Positions 1-7,163 are shown, counted from the stretch's first letter. The stretch is 9,307 nucleotides of DNA from an uncultured Clostridia bacterium (GCA_947304065.1 CAMZAI010000105.1:1-9307); one strand, 5' to 3'. Numbers and translations are program-made. The notes: generated by a model not told the origin, from the letters alone.

Positions 1-155
1 CCTAACAGGAAAAGCAAAAAGCAGACAAGCGCGGCTCCGAGCACCAATATCAATGCCGCTAAAAACCGCTTAAGACGGAGCCTGCGCCGGAATTGCTTCC
101 TGAGCTCAGCTTCGTCTCTGCGGTCGTAATAATCATCATCTCTGCCTGAATACAT
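1..155 (-). CDS. N-terminal fragment of a single-pass membrane-anchored protein (cut by window edge)
   Basis: Partial gene reading off the left edge; 51 codons are visible from an ATG at 155-153. The N-terminus is short and very acidic (MYSGRDDDYYDRRDEAEL), followed by a strongly basic stretch (KQFRRRLRLKR, about residues 20-30) and a hydrophobic segment from about residue 31 to the edge (FLAALILVLGAALVCFLLFLL). By the positive-inside rule, this is a cytoplasmic tail with one membrane-spanning anchor, and the bulk of the protein is presumably outside the cell beyond the window. The segment has no signal-peptidase site that I can see, so an uncleaved anchor is more likely than a secretion signal. 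GGAG lies 6 nt before the ATG and a near-consensus promoter lies upstream. It is too short to assign a family, and it was not long enough to stand out as an ORF on its own. The gene call rests on promoter, ribosome binding site, start codon and membrane anchor together. Confidence 0.7.
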   Translation of the reverse strand, partial: MYSGRDDDYYDRRDEAELRKQFRRRLRLKRFLAALILVLGAALVCFLLFLL

Positions 156-161
156 CACACA

Positions 162-165
162 CTCC
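162..165 (-). promoter_or_regulatory. Ribosome binding site of the left-edge membrane protein
   Basis: GGAG on the minus strand, separated by 6 nt from the ATG at 155-153. It fixes the start of a gene of which only 51 codons are visible. Confidence 0.65.
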
Positions 166-186
166 AATTAATACACATTCAAAGTT

Positions 187-215
187 ATTATATTCTTATT
201 GCAAATGTAATTCAA
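187..215 (-). promoter_or_regulatory. Near-consensus housekeeping-type promoter for the left-edge gene
   Basis: On the minus strand, a -35 box TTGAAT (215-210) and a perfect -10 box TATAAT (192-187) are separated by exactly 17 nt. Transcription would start near 180, giving a leader of about 25 nt that contains the GGAG site at 165-162. The promoter starts only 20 nt after the stop codon of the ABC exporter gene. No hairpin-plus-T-tract terminator lies between the two genes, so exporter transcripts may also read into the membrane protein gene. Confidence 0.75.
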
Positions 216-234
216 GCAGAGAGTTCTATTAAGT

Positions 235-2883
235 TTATTCGGTCCTGAGTGCAACCACGGGATCCTTCTTCGCCGCGATCCTCGACGGGAACAGGCCTGC
301 GATAAAGGTAAGCAGCATGCTGATAAGTATCAGTATTCCGGCCGCTATATAGGGCAGAACCGCAAGTCCCGCAATATCCGTGAAGTGCTTGATAATGATA
401 TTGATCGGGATCAGCAAAAGGAATGTGATCATGATTCCGAGCAGTCCTGCGGTAAATCCTACGATCAGCGTCTCGGCGTTGAATACACGTGAGATATCCT
501 TCTTCGATGCACCGATAGCACGGAGTATTCCGATCTCCTTTGTTCTCTCAAGTACCGAGATATAAGTAATGATACCGATCATGATCGACGATACAACAAG
601 CGAGATCGCTACGAATGCTATAAGGATGTAGCTGATCGCATTGATGATCGTTGATACGGACGACATTATGAGACCTACAAGATCGGTATAAGTGATCTTC
701 TCATCTTCTTCCTTGTCACGGTTATATTCGTTTATCAGATCGGCGATCGCGTCCTTTGACTCAAAATCCTTCGGATAAAGATTGATAGTCGAGGGATCTT
801 CGGGATCCGATACGCCCATGAGCCTTAAATTGTCCTCGTATGTTGCTTCGGTGGTCTGCTGTTCGAACATTGAGGAAAGAGTCTCGAGTATCTTCTCGTC
901 GCTCATTCCGTAATCGCGCATCTGCCGGATCGAGGTCTGGGTAGTTATTCTTTCTTCATCGGGAAGAGCCATTATATAAGCGTTTAATGCATCCCAGGTA
1001 AGTTCTTCCTGCTCTTCGGGTTCGAACTTTATTCCGGTGAAAATGTCGGTATCGGGATTAGCCTTCTGTTCGCGCACGATCTCGGAATTGTTGACCTCCT
1101 CGATCAGATGCTCCATGAGGTCGGTCCTGTAGCCGATCGTACCTGCAAGGCCGTTCTGCGCAGCTTCGGACTCGGACTTTAAGATTCCGACGATACTGAT
1201 GGTCTCGGCCTTCTCGAGTGCGCTCATCATGTAGATATCGTCTTTTGACTTATCTACCCAGACGCCGTTTTCCTTGGCGAAATAGTCTGAATTCAGAAGA
1301 AGCTTGAATTTGAGTCCGCACAGCTCTTCATACGAATAGCTCTTGGGTTCAGGCCACTCGGCCTCCTCGCCGCGGATCATCTTGCCTAAAGTCTCTCCCA
1401 GCTGTTCGCTGTCGAGCACGCCTATCGAATAGAGCGTGTAGTCTGTAACTTCGTTGTTGCCGCTCACGATAAGCACAACTTCGTTGTATTTCTCCGGCAT
1501 TCTTCCGTAGATCACGTCATACTGCTGGTCAAGGAGCTTGTCGTTATTGATAAGTCGCTGCCAGACCTCGGAATTAACCAGACTCATGCGTGAATATGAG
1601 CCGCCCATACCCATCATCTTGAATACCTGACCGGGATTTACCTGATATATGCCGTTCTCGATATCGGCCCTGTAGATATTCATCCTCGTTGAATAACCGT
1701 AATTGATATCGGTGGTCAGTTCTTCGAATTTCGCACGGTTGGCCTCTATGTACTGCCTGAAATCCTTGAGGTTGTTGGTCGTTACCTCATTGACCATCAG
1801 TTCCATAAAGCCGGTCATTATTTGATTCGTATATATCCTGTCGTCGGTATGTTCCGTGACTTCATTCGCGTTCTGCGCCATCGATGACATAAACGAAGTC
1901 ATGTCGATGGTCGATTTCTCGATCGTGATCGGATAGCTTGAGAGCGTATCTTCCTGAACCTTATCGATGTATTGCTGTACACCGTTAGAAAGCGACAGGA
2001 TCAGGGCAATGCCGATGATACCGATGCTTCCGGCAAATGCTGTAAGCAGTGTCCTGGCCTTCTTTGTCATAAGATTATTGAGCGAGAGCGAAAGCGCTGT
2101 CATGAGTGACATCGAAGTCTTCGGAGGCATAACTGCCTTCCTCTCCTGCTTTGTCATCTTCTCGAAAGCTTCTGCCTTTGCCTCGTCAACCTTCAGCTCT
2201 TCGGCGGTAACGGGCATCGAATCCGACTGGATCTCACCGTCGAGCAGCTTGATGATACGTGTCGAATATACCTGAGCCAGCTCGGGATTATGTGTAACCA
2301 TGATGACGAGCTTGTCTTCCGCTATCTCGGCAAGGATATCCATGATCTGCGCCGATGTGGCCGTGTCAAGAGCTCCTGTGGGCTCATCGGCGAGCAGAAT
2401 GTCGGGATCGTTTACCAGCGCACGTGCGATCGCCACACGCTGCATCTGACCGCCCGAGAGCTGGTTGGGCTTCTTTTTGATCTGGTCCTTTAATCCAACC
2501 TTTTCAAGCGCCTCAACGGCTCTTCTGCGTCTTTCCTTTCGCGATACGCCGGAGAGAGTAAGCGCAAGCTCTACGTTTGAGAGAACTGTCTGATGAGGGA
2601 TCAGGTTGTAGCTCTGGAATACAAATCCGATGCTGTGATTTCGGTAAGAATCCCAGTTCCTGTCCTTATACTGAGTCGTAGATACTCCGTTAATGATCAG
2701 ATCGCCGCTCGTGTATTTATCGAGACCGCCGATGATGTTAAGAAGCGTCGTTTTGCCGCAGCCCGAAGGTCCCAGGATCGATACGAACTCGTTTTCCCTG
2801 AATTCGAGGCTGACGCCTTTCAATGCCGGCACTTTCTCATCGCCGACATCATATTCCTTTACAATGTTTTTTAACCTGAGCAT
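235..2883 (-). CDS. MacB-like ABC exporter, fused ATPase and FtsX-type permease
   Basis: Predicted 882-residue membrane protein that uses ATP hydrolysis in the cytoplasm to drive movements of an extracytoplasmic domain (mechanotransmission, as in MacB/FtsX/BceAB-type systems). Numbered from the ATG at 2883: ATPase domain about 1-220 with Walker A GPSGCGKT (38-45), Q-loop FVFQ (Q90), signature LSGGQ (142-146), Walker B ILLADEP (162-168) and the switch His in MVTH (198). A linker is followed by TM1 (about 277-300), an extracytoplasmic domain of about 445 residues, and three TM segments (about 751-776, 804-831, 843-865). The FtsX motif ERTKEIGILRAIGAS lies between TM2 and TM3, and the chain ends in the typical DPVVALRTE. 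E. coli MacB is about 650 residues, so the excess is all in the outer domain. Homodimer expected. Substrate unknown: peptide antibiotic resistance, lipid/lipoprotein or toxin export are all possible. No two-component system or accessory gene lies beside it in the window. It appears to be transcribed alone. Confidence 0.9.
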   Translation of the reverse strand: MLRLKNIVKEYDVGDEKVPALKGVSLEFRENEFVSILGPSGCGKTTLLNIIGGLDKYTSGDLIINGVSTTQYKDRNWDSYRNHSIGFVFQSYNLIPHQTVLSNVELALTLSGVSRKERRRRAVEALEKVGLKDQIKKKPNQLSGGQMQRVAIARALVNDPDILLADEPTGALDTATSAQIMDILAEIAEDKLVIMVTHNPELAQVYSTRIIKLLDGEIQSDSMPVTAEELKVDEAKAEAFEKMTKQERKAVMPPKTSMSLMTALSLSLNNLMTKKARTLLTAFAGSIGIIGIALILSLSNGVQQYIDKVQEDTLSSYPITIEKSTIDMTSFMSSMAQNANEVTEHTDDRIYTNQIMTGFMELMVNEVTTNNLKDFRQYIEANRAKFEELTTDINYGYSTRMNIYRADIENGIYQVNPGQVFKMMGMGGSYSRMSLVNSEVWQRLINNDKLLDQQYDVIYGRMPEKYNEVVLIVSGNNEVTDYTLYSIGVLDSEQLGETLGKMIRGEEAEWPEPKSYSYEELCGLKFKLLLNSDYFAKENGVWVDKSKDDIYMMSALEKAETISIVGILKSESEAAQNGLAGTIGYRTDLMEHLIEEVNNSEIVREQKANPDTDIFTGIKFEPEEQEELTWDALNAYIMALPDEERITTQTSIRQMRDYGMSDEKILETLSSMFEQQTTEATYEDNLRLMGVSDPEDPSTINLYPKDFESKDAIADLINEYNRDKEEDEKITYTDLVGLIMSSVSTIINAISYILIAFVAISLVVSSIMIGIITYISVLERTKEIGILRAIGASKKDISRVFNAETLIVGFTAGLLGIMITFLLLIPINIIIKHFTDIAGLAVLPYIAAGILILISMLLTFIAGLFPSRIAAKKDPVVALRTE

Positions 2884-2892
2884 AACAATCTT

Positions 2893-2896
2893 TCCT
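2893..2896 (-). promoter_or_regulatory. Ribosome binding site that decides the ABC exporter start
   Basis: AGGA (within AAAAGGAAAG) lies 9 nt before the ATG at 2883-2881 on the minus strand. The open frame continues up to a TTG at 2919. However, the predicted transcript begins at about 2922, so a TTG start would have almost no leader and no ribosome binding site. The ATPase fold also begins directly with MLRLKNIVKEY, as expected for this family. Confidence 0.7.
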
Positions 2897-2928
2897 TTTC
2901 GAATGCTTTTCGTGTTCAACCTTTGTCG

Positions 2929-2957
2929 AGTGTAGCAGAACGCCCCGCCCGTTTCAA
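2929..2957 (-). promoter_or_regulatory. Near-consensus promoter of the ABC exporter gene
   Basis: On the minus strand, -35 TTGAAA (2957-2952) and -10 TACACT (2934-2929) are separated by 17 nt. The spacer is strikingly G-rich at its upstream end (CGGGCGGGGCG) although the surrounding intergenic DNA is A+T rich. Predicted transcription start is about 2922, giving a leader of about 39 nt before the ATG. The leader contains a direct repeat CTTTTCG (plus strand 2895-2901 and 2906-2912, period 11), of unknown meaning. Confidence 0.7.
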
Positions 2958-2980
2958 TAAAAAATCGATTAAGAAAGTAT

Positions 2981-3012
2981 AATAAAAGGGGAACGCACTA
3001 TGAACGTTCCCC
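2981..3012 (-). terminator. Intrinsic terminator closing the metF-icd transcription unit
   Basis: Read on the minus strand: GGGGAACG, a 9-nt loop, then the perfect complement CGTTCCCC (stem 3012-3005 with 2995-2988), directly followed by TTTTATT (2987-2981). An 8-bp stem with four terminal G-C pairs and a T-run is a textbook Rho-independent terminator. It begins 21 nt after the stop codon of icd, and no other candidate lies between icd and metF. Confidence 0.9.
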
Positions 3013-3033
3013 AAGATTTATTAAGTTATCATA

Positions 3034-4242
3034 TCAAAGGCTTTTCTCGAGATTAGACCTTATAGCCTTGATGAATTCAAGCGTCTCAACCTTGTGAGCA
3101 CCCGGAAGCGTCGATATCGCAGCCAGATCGCCGGTCATCACGCCGCTTTCGATCGTGTCGATCACAGCCTTATCAAGCTTATCGGCAAAATCGGCAAGTT
3201 CTTTGTTCCCGTCCAGCTCGCCCCTCTTCCTTAAGGCGCCTGTCCATGCATAGATCGTAGCCACGGAGTTTGTTGATGTGGCCTTCCCCTCGCGATGCAT
3301 GTAGTAATGTCTCTGAACTGTGCCGTGCGCAGCCTCGTACTCGTATTTGCCGTCGGGCGAAACAAGAACCGAAGTCATCATGCCGAGCGATCCGAATGCG
3401 GTTGCCAGCATATCGCTCATAACGTCTCCGTCGTAATTCTTGCAGGCCCAGATAAATCCGCCGTCAGACCTGATAACACGCGCCACAACTTCGTCGATCA
3501 GCGTGTAGAGATAAGTGATGCCGGCTTCTTCAAACTTAGACTTATACTCGTTCTCGTAGATCTCTGCGAAAATATCCTTAAATCTGTGGTCGTAGGTCTT
3601 TGAGATCGTATCCTTCGATGCGAACCAGAGATCCTGCTTTGTATCGAGAGCGAAATTGAAGCAGCTTCTGGCAAAACTCGTGATCGACTTGTCGAGGTTG
3701 TGCATGCCCTGAATGACTCCCGGACCCTTGAACTCATGGATCAGAGTCCTGGTCTCGTGACCGTCTGCGTCTGTAAATACCAGCTCCGCACGTCCGGGTC
3801 CGTCGATCTTCATCTCGCTTGCCTTATATACGTCGCCGTATGCATGTCTTGCGATCGTAATGGGCTTTTTCCAGTGAGGGATATGGGGATCGATGCCTTT
3901 TACAAGGATCGGCGCGCGGAAAACGGTTCCGTCAAGTATCGCACGGATCGTTCCGTTGGGGCTCTTCCACATCTGCTTTAAGTTGTATTCCGTAACTCTG
4001 GCGGCATTCGGAGTGATCGTCGCGCATTTAACGCCAACGCCGTACTTTTTGATGGCTTCCGCGGAATCCACGGTAACCTTATCGTCGGTCCTGTCTCTCT
4101 CTTCGAGTCCGAGATCGTAATATTCGGTCTTCAGATCGATGAAAGGCAGCAGGAGCTCGTCTTTGATCATCTTCCAGATAACTCTGGTCATTTCATCCCC
4201 GTCCATCTCGACAAGGGGCGTAGTCATGCGGATCTTGTCCAT
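3034..4242 (-). CDS. icd: NADP-dependent isocitrate dehydrogenase, eukaryotic-like homodimeric type
   Basis: Cytoplasmic enzyme converting isocitrate to 2-oxoglutarate and CO2, reducing NADP+. The 402 residues match the length of the IDH1/IDH2-like subfamily rather than E. coli Icd. Visible motifs: isocitrate-binding SPNGTIR (R100), R109 and ARHAYGD (R132, same number as in human IDH1); the metal-binding aspartates D250 (LIDE), D273 and D277 (CKNYDGDVMSD); and AAHGTVQRHY. The R311-H312 pair corresponds to the IDH1 residues that contact the 2'-phosphate of NADP, so NADP+ is predicted over NAD+. GGAG lies 5 nt before the ATG. The gene starts 36 nt after the aconitase stop with no promoter visible, so the two are almost certainly co-transcribed and catalyse consecutive reactions. 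A strong terminator follows. Expected role: supply of NADPH and 2-oxoglutarate for glutamate synthesis. The sequence is intact with no missing key residue that I can see. Confidence 0.96.
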   Translation of the reverse strand: MDKIRMTTPLVEMDGDEMTRVIWKMIKDELLLPFIDLKTEYYDLGLEERDRTDDKVTVDSAEAIKKYGVGVKCATITPNAARVTEYNLKQMWKSPNGTIRAILDGTVFRAPILVKGIDPHIPHWKKPITIARHAYGDVYKASEMKIDGPGRAELVFTDADGHETRTLIHEFKGPGVIQGMHNLDKSITSFARSCFNFALDTKQDLWFASKDTISKTYDHRFKDIFAEIYENEYKSKFEEAGITYLYTLIDEVVARVIRSDGGFIWACKNYDGDVMSDMLATAFGSLGMMTSVLVSPDGKYEYEAAHGTVQRHYYMHREGKATSTNSVATIYAWTGALRKRGELDGNKELADFADKLDKAVIDTIESGVMTGDLAAISTLPGAHKVETLEFIKAIRSNLEKSL

Positions 4243-4278
4243 TTTATCTCCGTTCCGTGCGCATGCACAAAATGTATT

Positions 4279-6576
4279 TTAATGCTTGTAATAATTGATG
4301 AGACATCCGTCAAGAATGATCTGTCTCTCGTCATCCGTCAGTTCACCTAACCTCAGAGTGATCTTCGAGATTCCGGAGGTCTTCACAACATATGCCGTAA
4401 TCCCGGACTGCTTCTCCTCAACAGCCTTTCTGATGCCGGGGATATAGATGTAATCGCCCTTCTTTACTTCGTCTCCGTCATAGAGGAAAGGAAGCATACC
4501 CCAGTTAATGAGGTTCGAGCGGTATCTCTTCGTAGCGTATTCCTTAGCGATATTTGCCCATGCGCCGAGTACCTTCTGGCAGGATGCGGCCTGTTCCCTG
4601 GCCGATCCGTCGCCGGGCTTAACGGCATAAATCGTGCTTCCGATCGAAGTCTTTTCGGGCATGAAATCGAGCTGTTCACCGCAGATCTGCTTTATTACCC
4701 TGTCATATTCTTCAGCAACTGATGCGTCGAGCGAGATCTCTTCGCCCTTTGAAGAATAAGCCTTTGCGAGCTCCCTGATCTTCTTTGCCTCGCCGACATA
4801 CTCGGGATCCTTGCGTGAAAGCGTGAACTCCGCAAGTCCGAGAGGATTCGAGCGGTACGATGAAGTCTCGCCCGAAGGGATCAGCTCATCTGTGGTCGTA
4901 ACGGGATCGTGGATCTCGCTTACGCACTTAACGATAAGATTGTCCTTAAGTTCCTGCATCTCGGGCCAGTCCTTGATATTGGGACCGAACTTGATCTCCG
5001 ATGAAGGTGAAGGCTTTCCCCATGCGTCAAGCACGCGTTTTTTATAGATAGAACCGTCAAAGAAGTACTTAGGTCTCGAGAAGTCGATGCCATCGAGTTC
5101 GTCGGCGCCTGTAAGGAAGCCCTTGTTCGCAGCTGTAGCGGCGATGGACCTCGCGTCCATGAGCGCAACCGAAGCAACCTGTCCGTTCTGAACCTTTGAG
5201 CCCTCGCGGTTCGGGAAATTTCGTGTCGAATGCCTGATCGAGAATGCGTTGTTCGCGGGAGTATCGCCCGCACCGAAGCAGGGACCGCAGAACGCTGTCT
5301 TTATAACAGCTCCGGCAGCCAGCAGATCGGCTGCTCTTCCGTTCTTTACAAGCTCCATGTAAATAGGCTGTGACGCCGGATAAATGCTGAGTGAGAACCT
5401 TCCGTTGCCGGTATCGGCGCCGTAAAGGATGTCCGCAGCGTCGCAGATATTCTCATATCCGCCGCCCGCGCAGCCTGCGATGATGCCCTGATCCACGAAC
5501 AGCTTGCCGTCGATGATATTATCCTTGAGCGAGTATTCTATCTTGTCGCCGAAGCTGACCTTTGCTCTCTCCTCGCACTCCCTGATATAGCGGGGAAGAT
5601 CTGCCTTCACATCCGCGATCGGATAAGCCTTAGAAGGATGGAAAGGCATGGCGATCATAGGCCTGATCTCGGAAAGATCGAGACAGATGATCGAATCGTA
5701 ATATGCGTTCTCACCGGGATTGAGTTCTTTGTATTCTTCGCTTCTTCCGTGAATGTCGAACCAGTCGGCTATCTTCGTATCGGTGCTCCAGATTGAAGAC
5801 AGACATGTGGTCTCGGTGGTCATAACGTCGATGCCGATGCGGAAGTCCGCAGAAAGTCCGGCAACGCCGGGGCCTACGAATTCCATGACCTTGTTCTTTA
5901 CAAAACCGTTGTCGAACGTAGCCGCGATAAGCGCAAGAGCCACGTCCTGAGGGCCAACGCCGTACGAAGGCGCACCTGTAAGGTAAACAGCGACAACATC
6001 CGGACGTGCGACATCATATGTCTTTCCCAAAAGCTGCTTTGCGAGCTCTCCGCCGCCCTCGCCTACGGCCATGGTTCCCAAAGCTCCGTATCTCGTATGA
6101 GAATCCGAGCCAAGGATCATCTTTCCGCAGCCTGCGAGCATTTCGCGCGCATACTGATGTATAACCGCAAGATGGGGAGGAACATAGATACCGCCGAATT
6201 TCTCGGCGCATGAAAGGCCGAAGAAATGGTCGTCCTCATTGATCGTTCCGCCGACCGCGCATAAGGAATTATGGCAGTTCGTCAGAACATAGGGAATCGG
6301 GAACTCTTTCAGGCCGCTGGCGCGCGCCGTCTGGATGATCCCGACATAAGTGATGTCATGAGATGTGATCTTGTCAAATTTGATCCTGAGATGCGATGCG
6401 TCGCCCGAAACATTGTGTTCCTTCAGGATCGACCATGCGATGGTCGCGTCTTTGCCGGCAATGCGCGCCGAATCGGGATCGAGTCCCGTTGCGCTCTTAA
6501 AGCCGGCGCGTCCCGACTCGTCGTCGAAATACAGTTTTCCGCCCGAGAGCCAGCCTCCGTTCTTGATGAGTTCCAT
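4279..6576 (-). CDS. acn: Aconitate hydratase, Clostridia-type 'hydratase' clade
   Basis: Predicted [4Fe-4S] enzyme isomerising citrate to isocitrate; 765 residues, close to mitochondrial aconitase (about 750 in mature form). Visible landmarks: VIHQ (H140), GSDSHT (156-161, the Asp-Ser-His of the active site), cluster cysteines C369 (AGCAGGG) and the CGPC pair C430/C433, substrate arginines in STRNFPNREGS (R452, R457), and in the C-terminal swivel domain GDGSAR (655-660), where Ser658 fits the catalytic base Ser642 of pig aconitase. Two departures from the canonical enzyme: the first cysteine lacks the usual GSCTN context, and the HCDH motif, whose Asp-His act in catalysis, aligns with NCHN (100-103). 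From memory these features typify a Clostridia clade often labelled only 'hydratase'. Aconitase activity is inferred mainly from icd directly downstream; another hydro-lyase substrate remains possible. The start has a purine-rich leader. No citrate synthase gene is in the window. Confidence 0.87.
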   Translation of the reverse strand: MELIKNGGWLSGGKLYFDDESGRAGFKSATGLDPDSARIAGKDATIAWSILKEHNVSGDASHLRIKFDKITSHDITYVGIIQTARASGLKEFPIPYVLTNCHNSLCAVGGTINEDDHFFGLSCAEKFGGIYVPPHLAVIHQYAREMLAGCGKMILGSDSHTRYGALGTMAVGEGGGELAKQLLGKTYDVARPDVVAVYLTGAPSYGVGPQDVALALIAATFDNGFVKNKVMEFVGPGVAGLSADFRIGIDVMTTETTCLSSIWSTDTKIADWFDIHGRSEEYKELNPGENAYYDSIICLDLSEIRPMIAMPFHPSKAYPIADVKADLPRYIRECEERAKVSFGDKIEYSLKDNIIDGKLFVDQGIIAGCAGGGYENICDAADILYGADTGNGRFSLSIYPASQPIYMELVKNGRAADLLAAGAVIKTAFCGPCFGAGDTPANNAFSIRHSTRNFPNREGSKVQNGQVASVALMDARSIAATAANKGFLTGADELDGIDFSRPKYFFDGSIYKKRVLDAWGKPSPSSEIKFGPNIKDWPEMQELKDNLIVKCVSEIHDPVTTTDELIPSGETSSYRSNPLGLAEFTLSRKDPEYVGEAKKIRELAKAYSSKGEEISLDASVAEEYDRVIKQICGEQLDFMPEKTSIGSTIYAVKPGDGSAREQAASCQKVLGAWANIAKEYATKRYRSNLINWGMLPFLYDGDEVKKGDYIYIPGIRKAVEEKQSGITAYVVKTSGISKITLRLGELTDDERQIILDGCLINYYKH

Positions 6577-6578
6577 AA

Positions 6579-6599
6579 TCCTTGCTTTCCTTTTCCTTT
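6579..6599 (-). promoter_or_regulatory. Multiple overlapping ribosome binding sites before aconitase
   Basis: The minus-strand leader of the aconitase gene carries three GGA motifs in a purine run. The one nearest the ATG (AAGGA, 6583-6579) is only 2 nt away, too close for ideal spacing. AGGA at 6591-6588 is 11 nt away and more usable; a third lies further up. The ATG at 6576 is well supported by the family N-terminus even though no single site has ideal spacing. Confidence 0.45.
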
Positions 6600-6611
6600 A
6601 TTCTGAATTGA

Positions 6612-7160
6612 TCAGTAATCTTTGTGAGTCAGGTAGTAGTACTTTATGAATCTGAACGTTTTGTCCTCACCCTTGTCGCGCAGCATAACGAGAAGCTTCT
6701 CGAGGAAATCGCTGGTTTCGGGGTGGATCATCCTCTTATGTCTTCCCTTGTCAAAGTAATCGAAGGGCGCGCCGTTGTTGTAATTTTCCCTGAGATATAT
6801 CTTGCTCGCGGCAAGTCTGTCGCAGAACATTTCGATAACGTACTTTAAGGGCATCTTCACCGGAGCTACCTTCTGAACCTCATGATTGTAATCGGTCCAG
6901 TACTCAAAATGATGTCTGTTTCTGCCCTTGTGATGCATCCAGGCGTTCGAGTAGCCGTAATCGTCCCTCTCGCCCTCATTGGGGCTTCTGTCGCCCGAAT
7001 AGTACTTTACGCCGTAGACAAACTCTCTCGGGCTGTACTTTGACAGATCGTGAAACAGACCCTGCACAGGGATGCCGGCCTTTATGCAGTGCTTAATGAC
7101 CGCATGGCGGTGCCTGGTTATGGTTACGAAGTGATAATAGATGTTCATAGGATTAAACAT
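6612..7160 (-). CDS. DUF5662 family protein, uncharacterised, His/Asp-rich and HD-like
   Basis: A 182-residue soluble protein that I recognise as DUF5662 from its HDLSKYSPREF and HHKGRNRHHFEYW motifs. There is no signal peptide or membrane segment. Histidines and acids are ordered H19, H37-D38, H76-H77, H83-H84 and D114, an arrangement reminiscent of HD-type metal-dependent phosphohydrolases; that is my inference, as the family function is unknown to me. The C-terminus is basic and aromatic (FIKYYYLTHKDY). GGGAG (7173-7169), inside the end of the upstream phosphatase gene, lies 8 nt before the ATG at 7160. An ATG four codons later has no site, so 7160 is preferred. Only 3 nt separate it from the phosphatase stop and 35 nt from aconitase, so it is embedded in the operon. 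A link to phosphorylated or nucleotide metabolites is plausible but unproven. Confidence 0.8.
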   Translation of the reverse strand: MFNPMNIYYHFVTITRHRHAVIKHCIKAGIPVQGLFHDLSKYSPREFVYGVKYYSGDRSPNEGERDDYGYSNAWMHHKGRNRHHFEYWTDYNHEVQKVAPVKMPLKYVIEMFCDRLAASKIYLRENYNNGAPFDYFDKGRHKRMIHPETSDFLEKLLVMLRDKGEDKTFRFIKYYYLTHKDY

Positions 7161-7163
7161 AGC

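Noticed and set aside
181..210. Imperfect inverted repeat ACATT...AATGT around the -10 of the left-edge promoter
   Set aside because: Only 5 bp per arm with a long A+T-rich centre, expected by chance; not reported as an operator.
4257..4268. Small inverted repeat GTGCGCATGCAC between aconitase and icd
   Set aside because: The stem is only 4 bp and no T-run follows on the minus strand, so it is not a terminator. It could modestly affect the icd leader but there is no evidence for this.
4920..5273. Minus-strand frame of 117 codons inside the aconitase gene
   Set aside because: It is an alternative frame of a conserved domain, rich in Arg/Ser as expected from a shifted frame, with no family resemblance.
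6577..6611. Possible promoter in the gap before aconitase
   Set aside because: The 35-nt gap holds purine-rich ribosome binding sequence and a 4-bp inverted repeat only, with no -10/-35 pair of reasonable quality. A promoter inside the DUF5662 coding region cannot be excluded.
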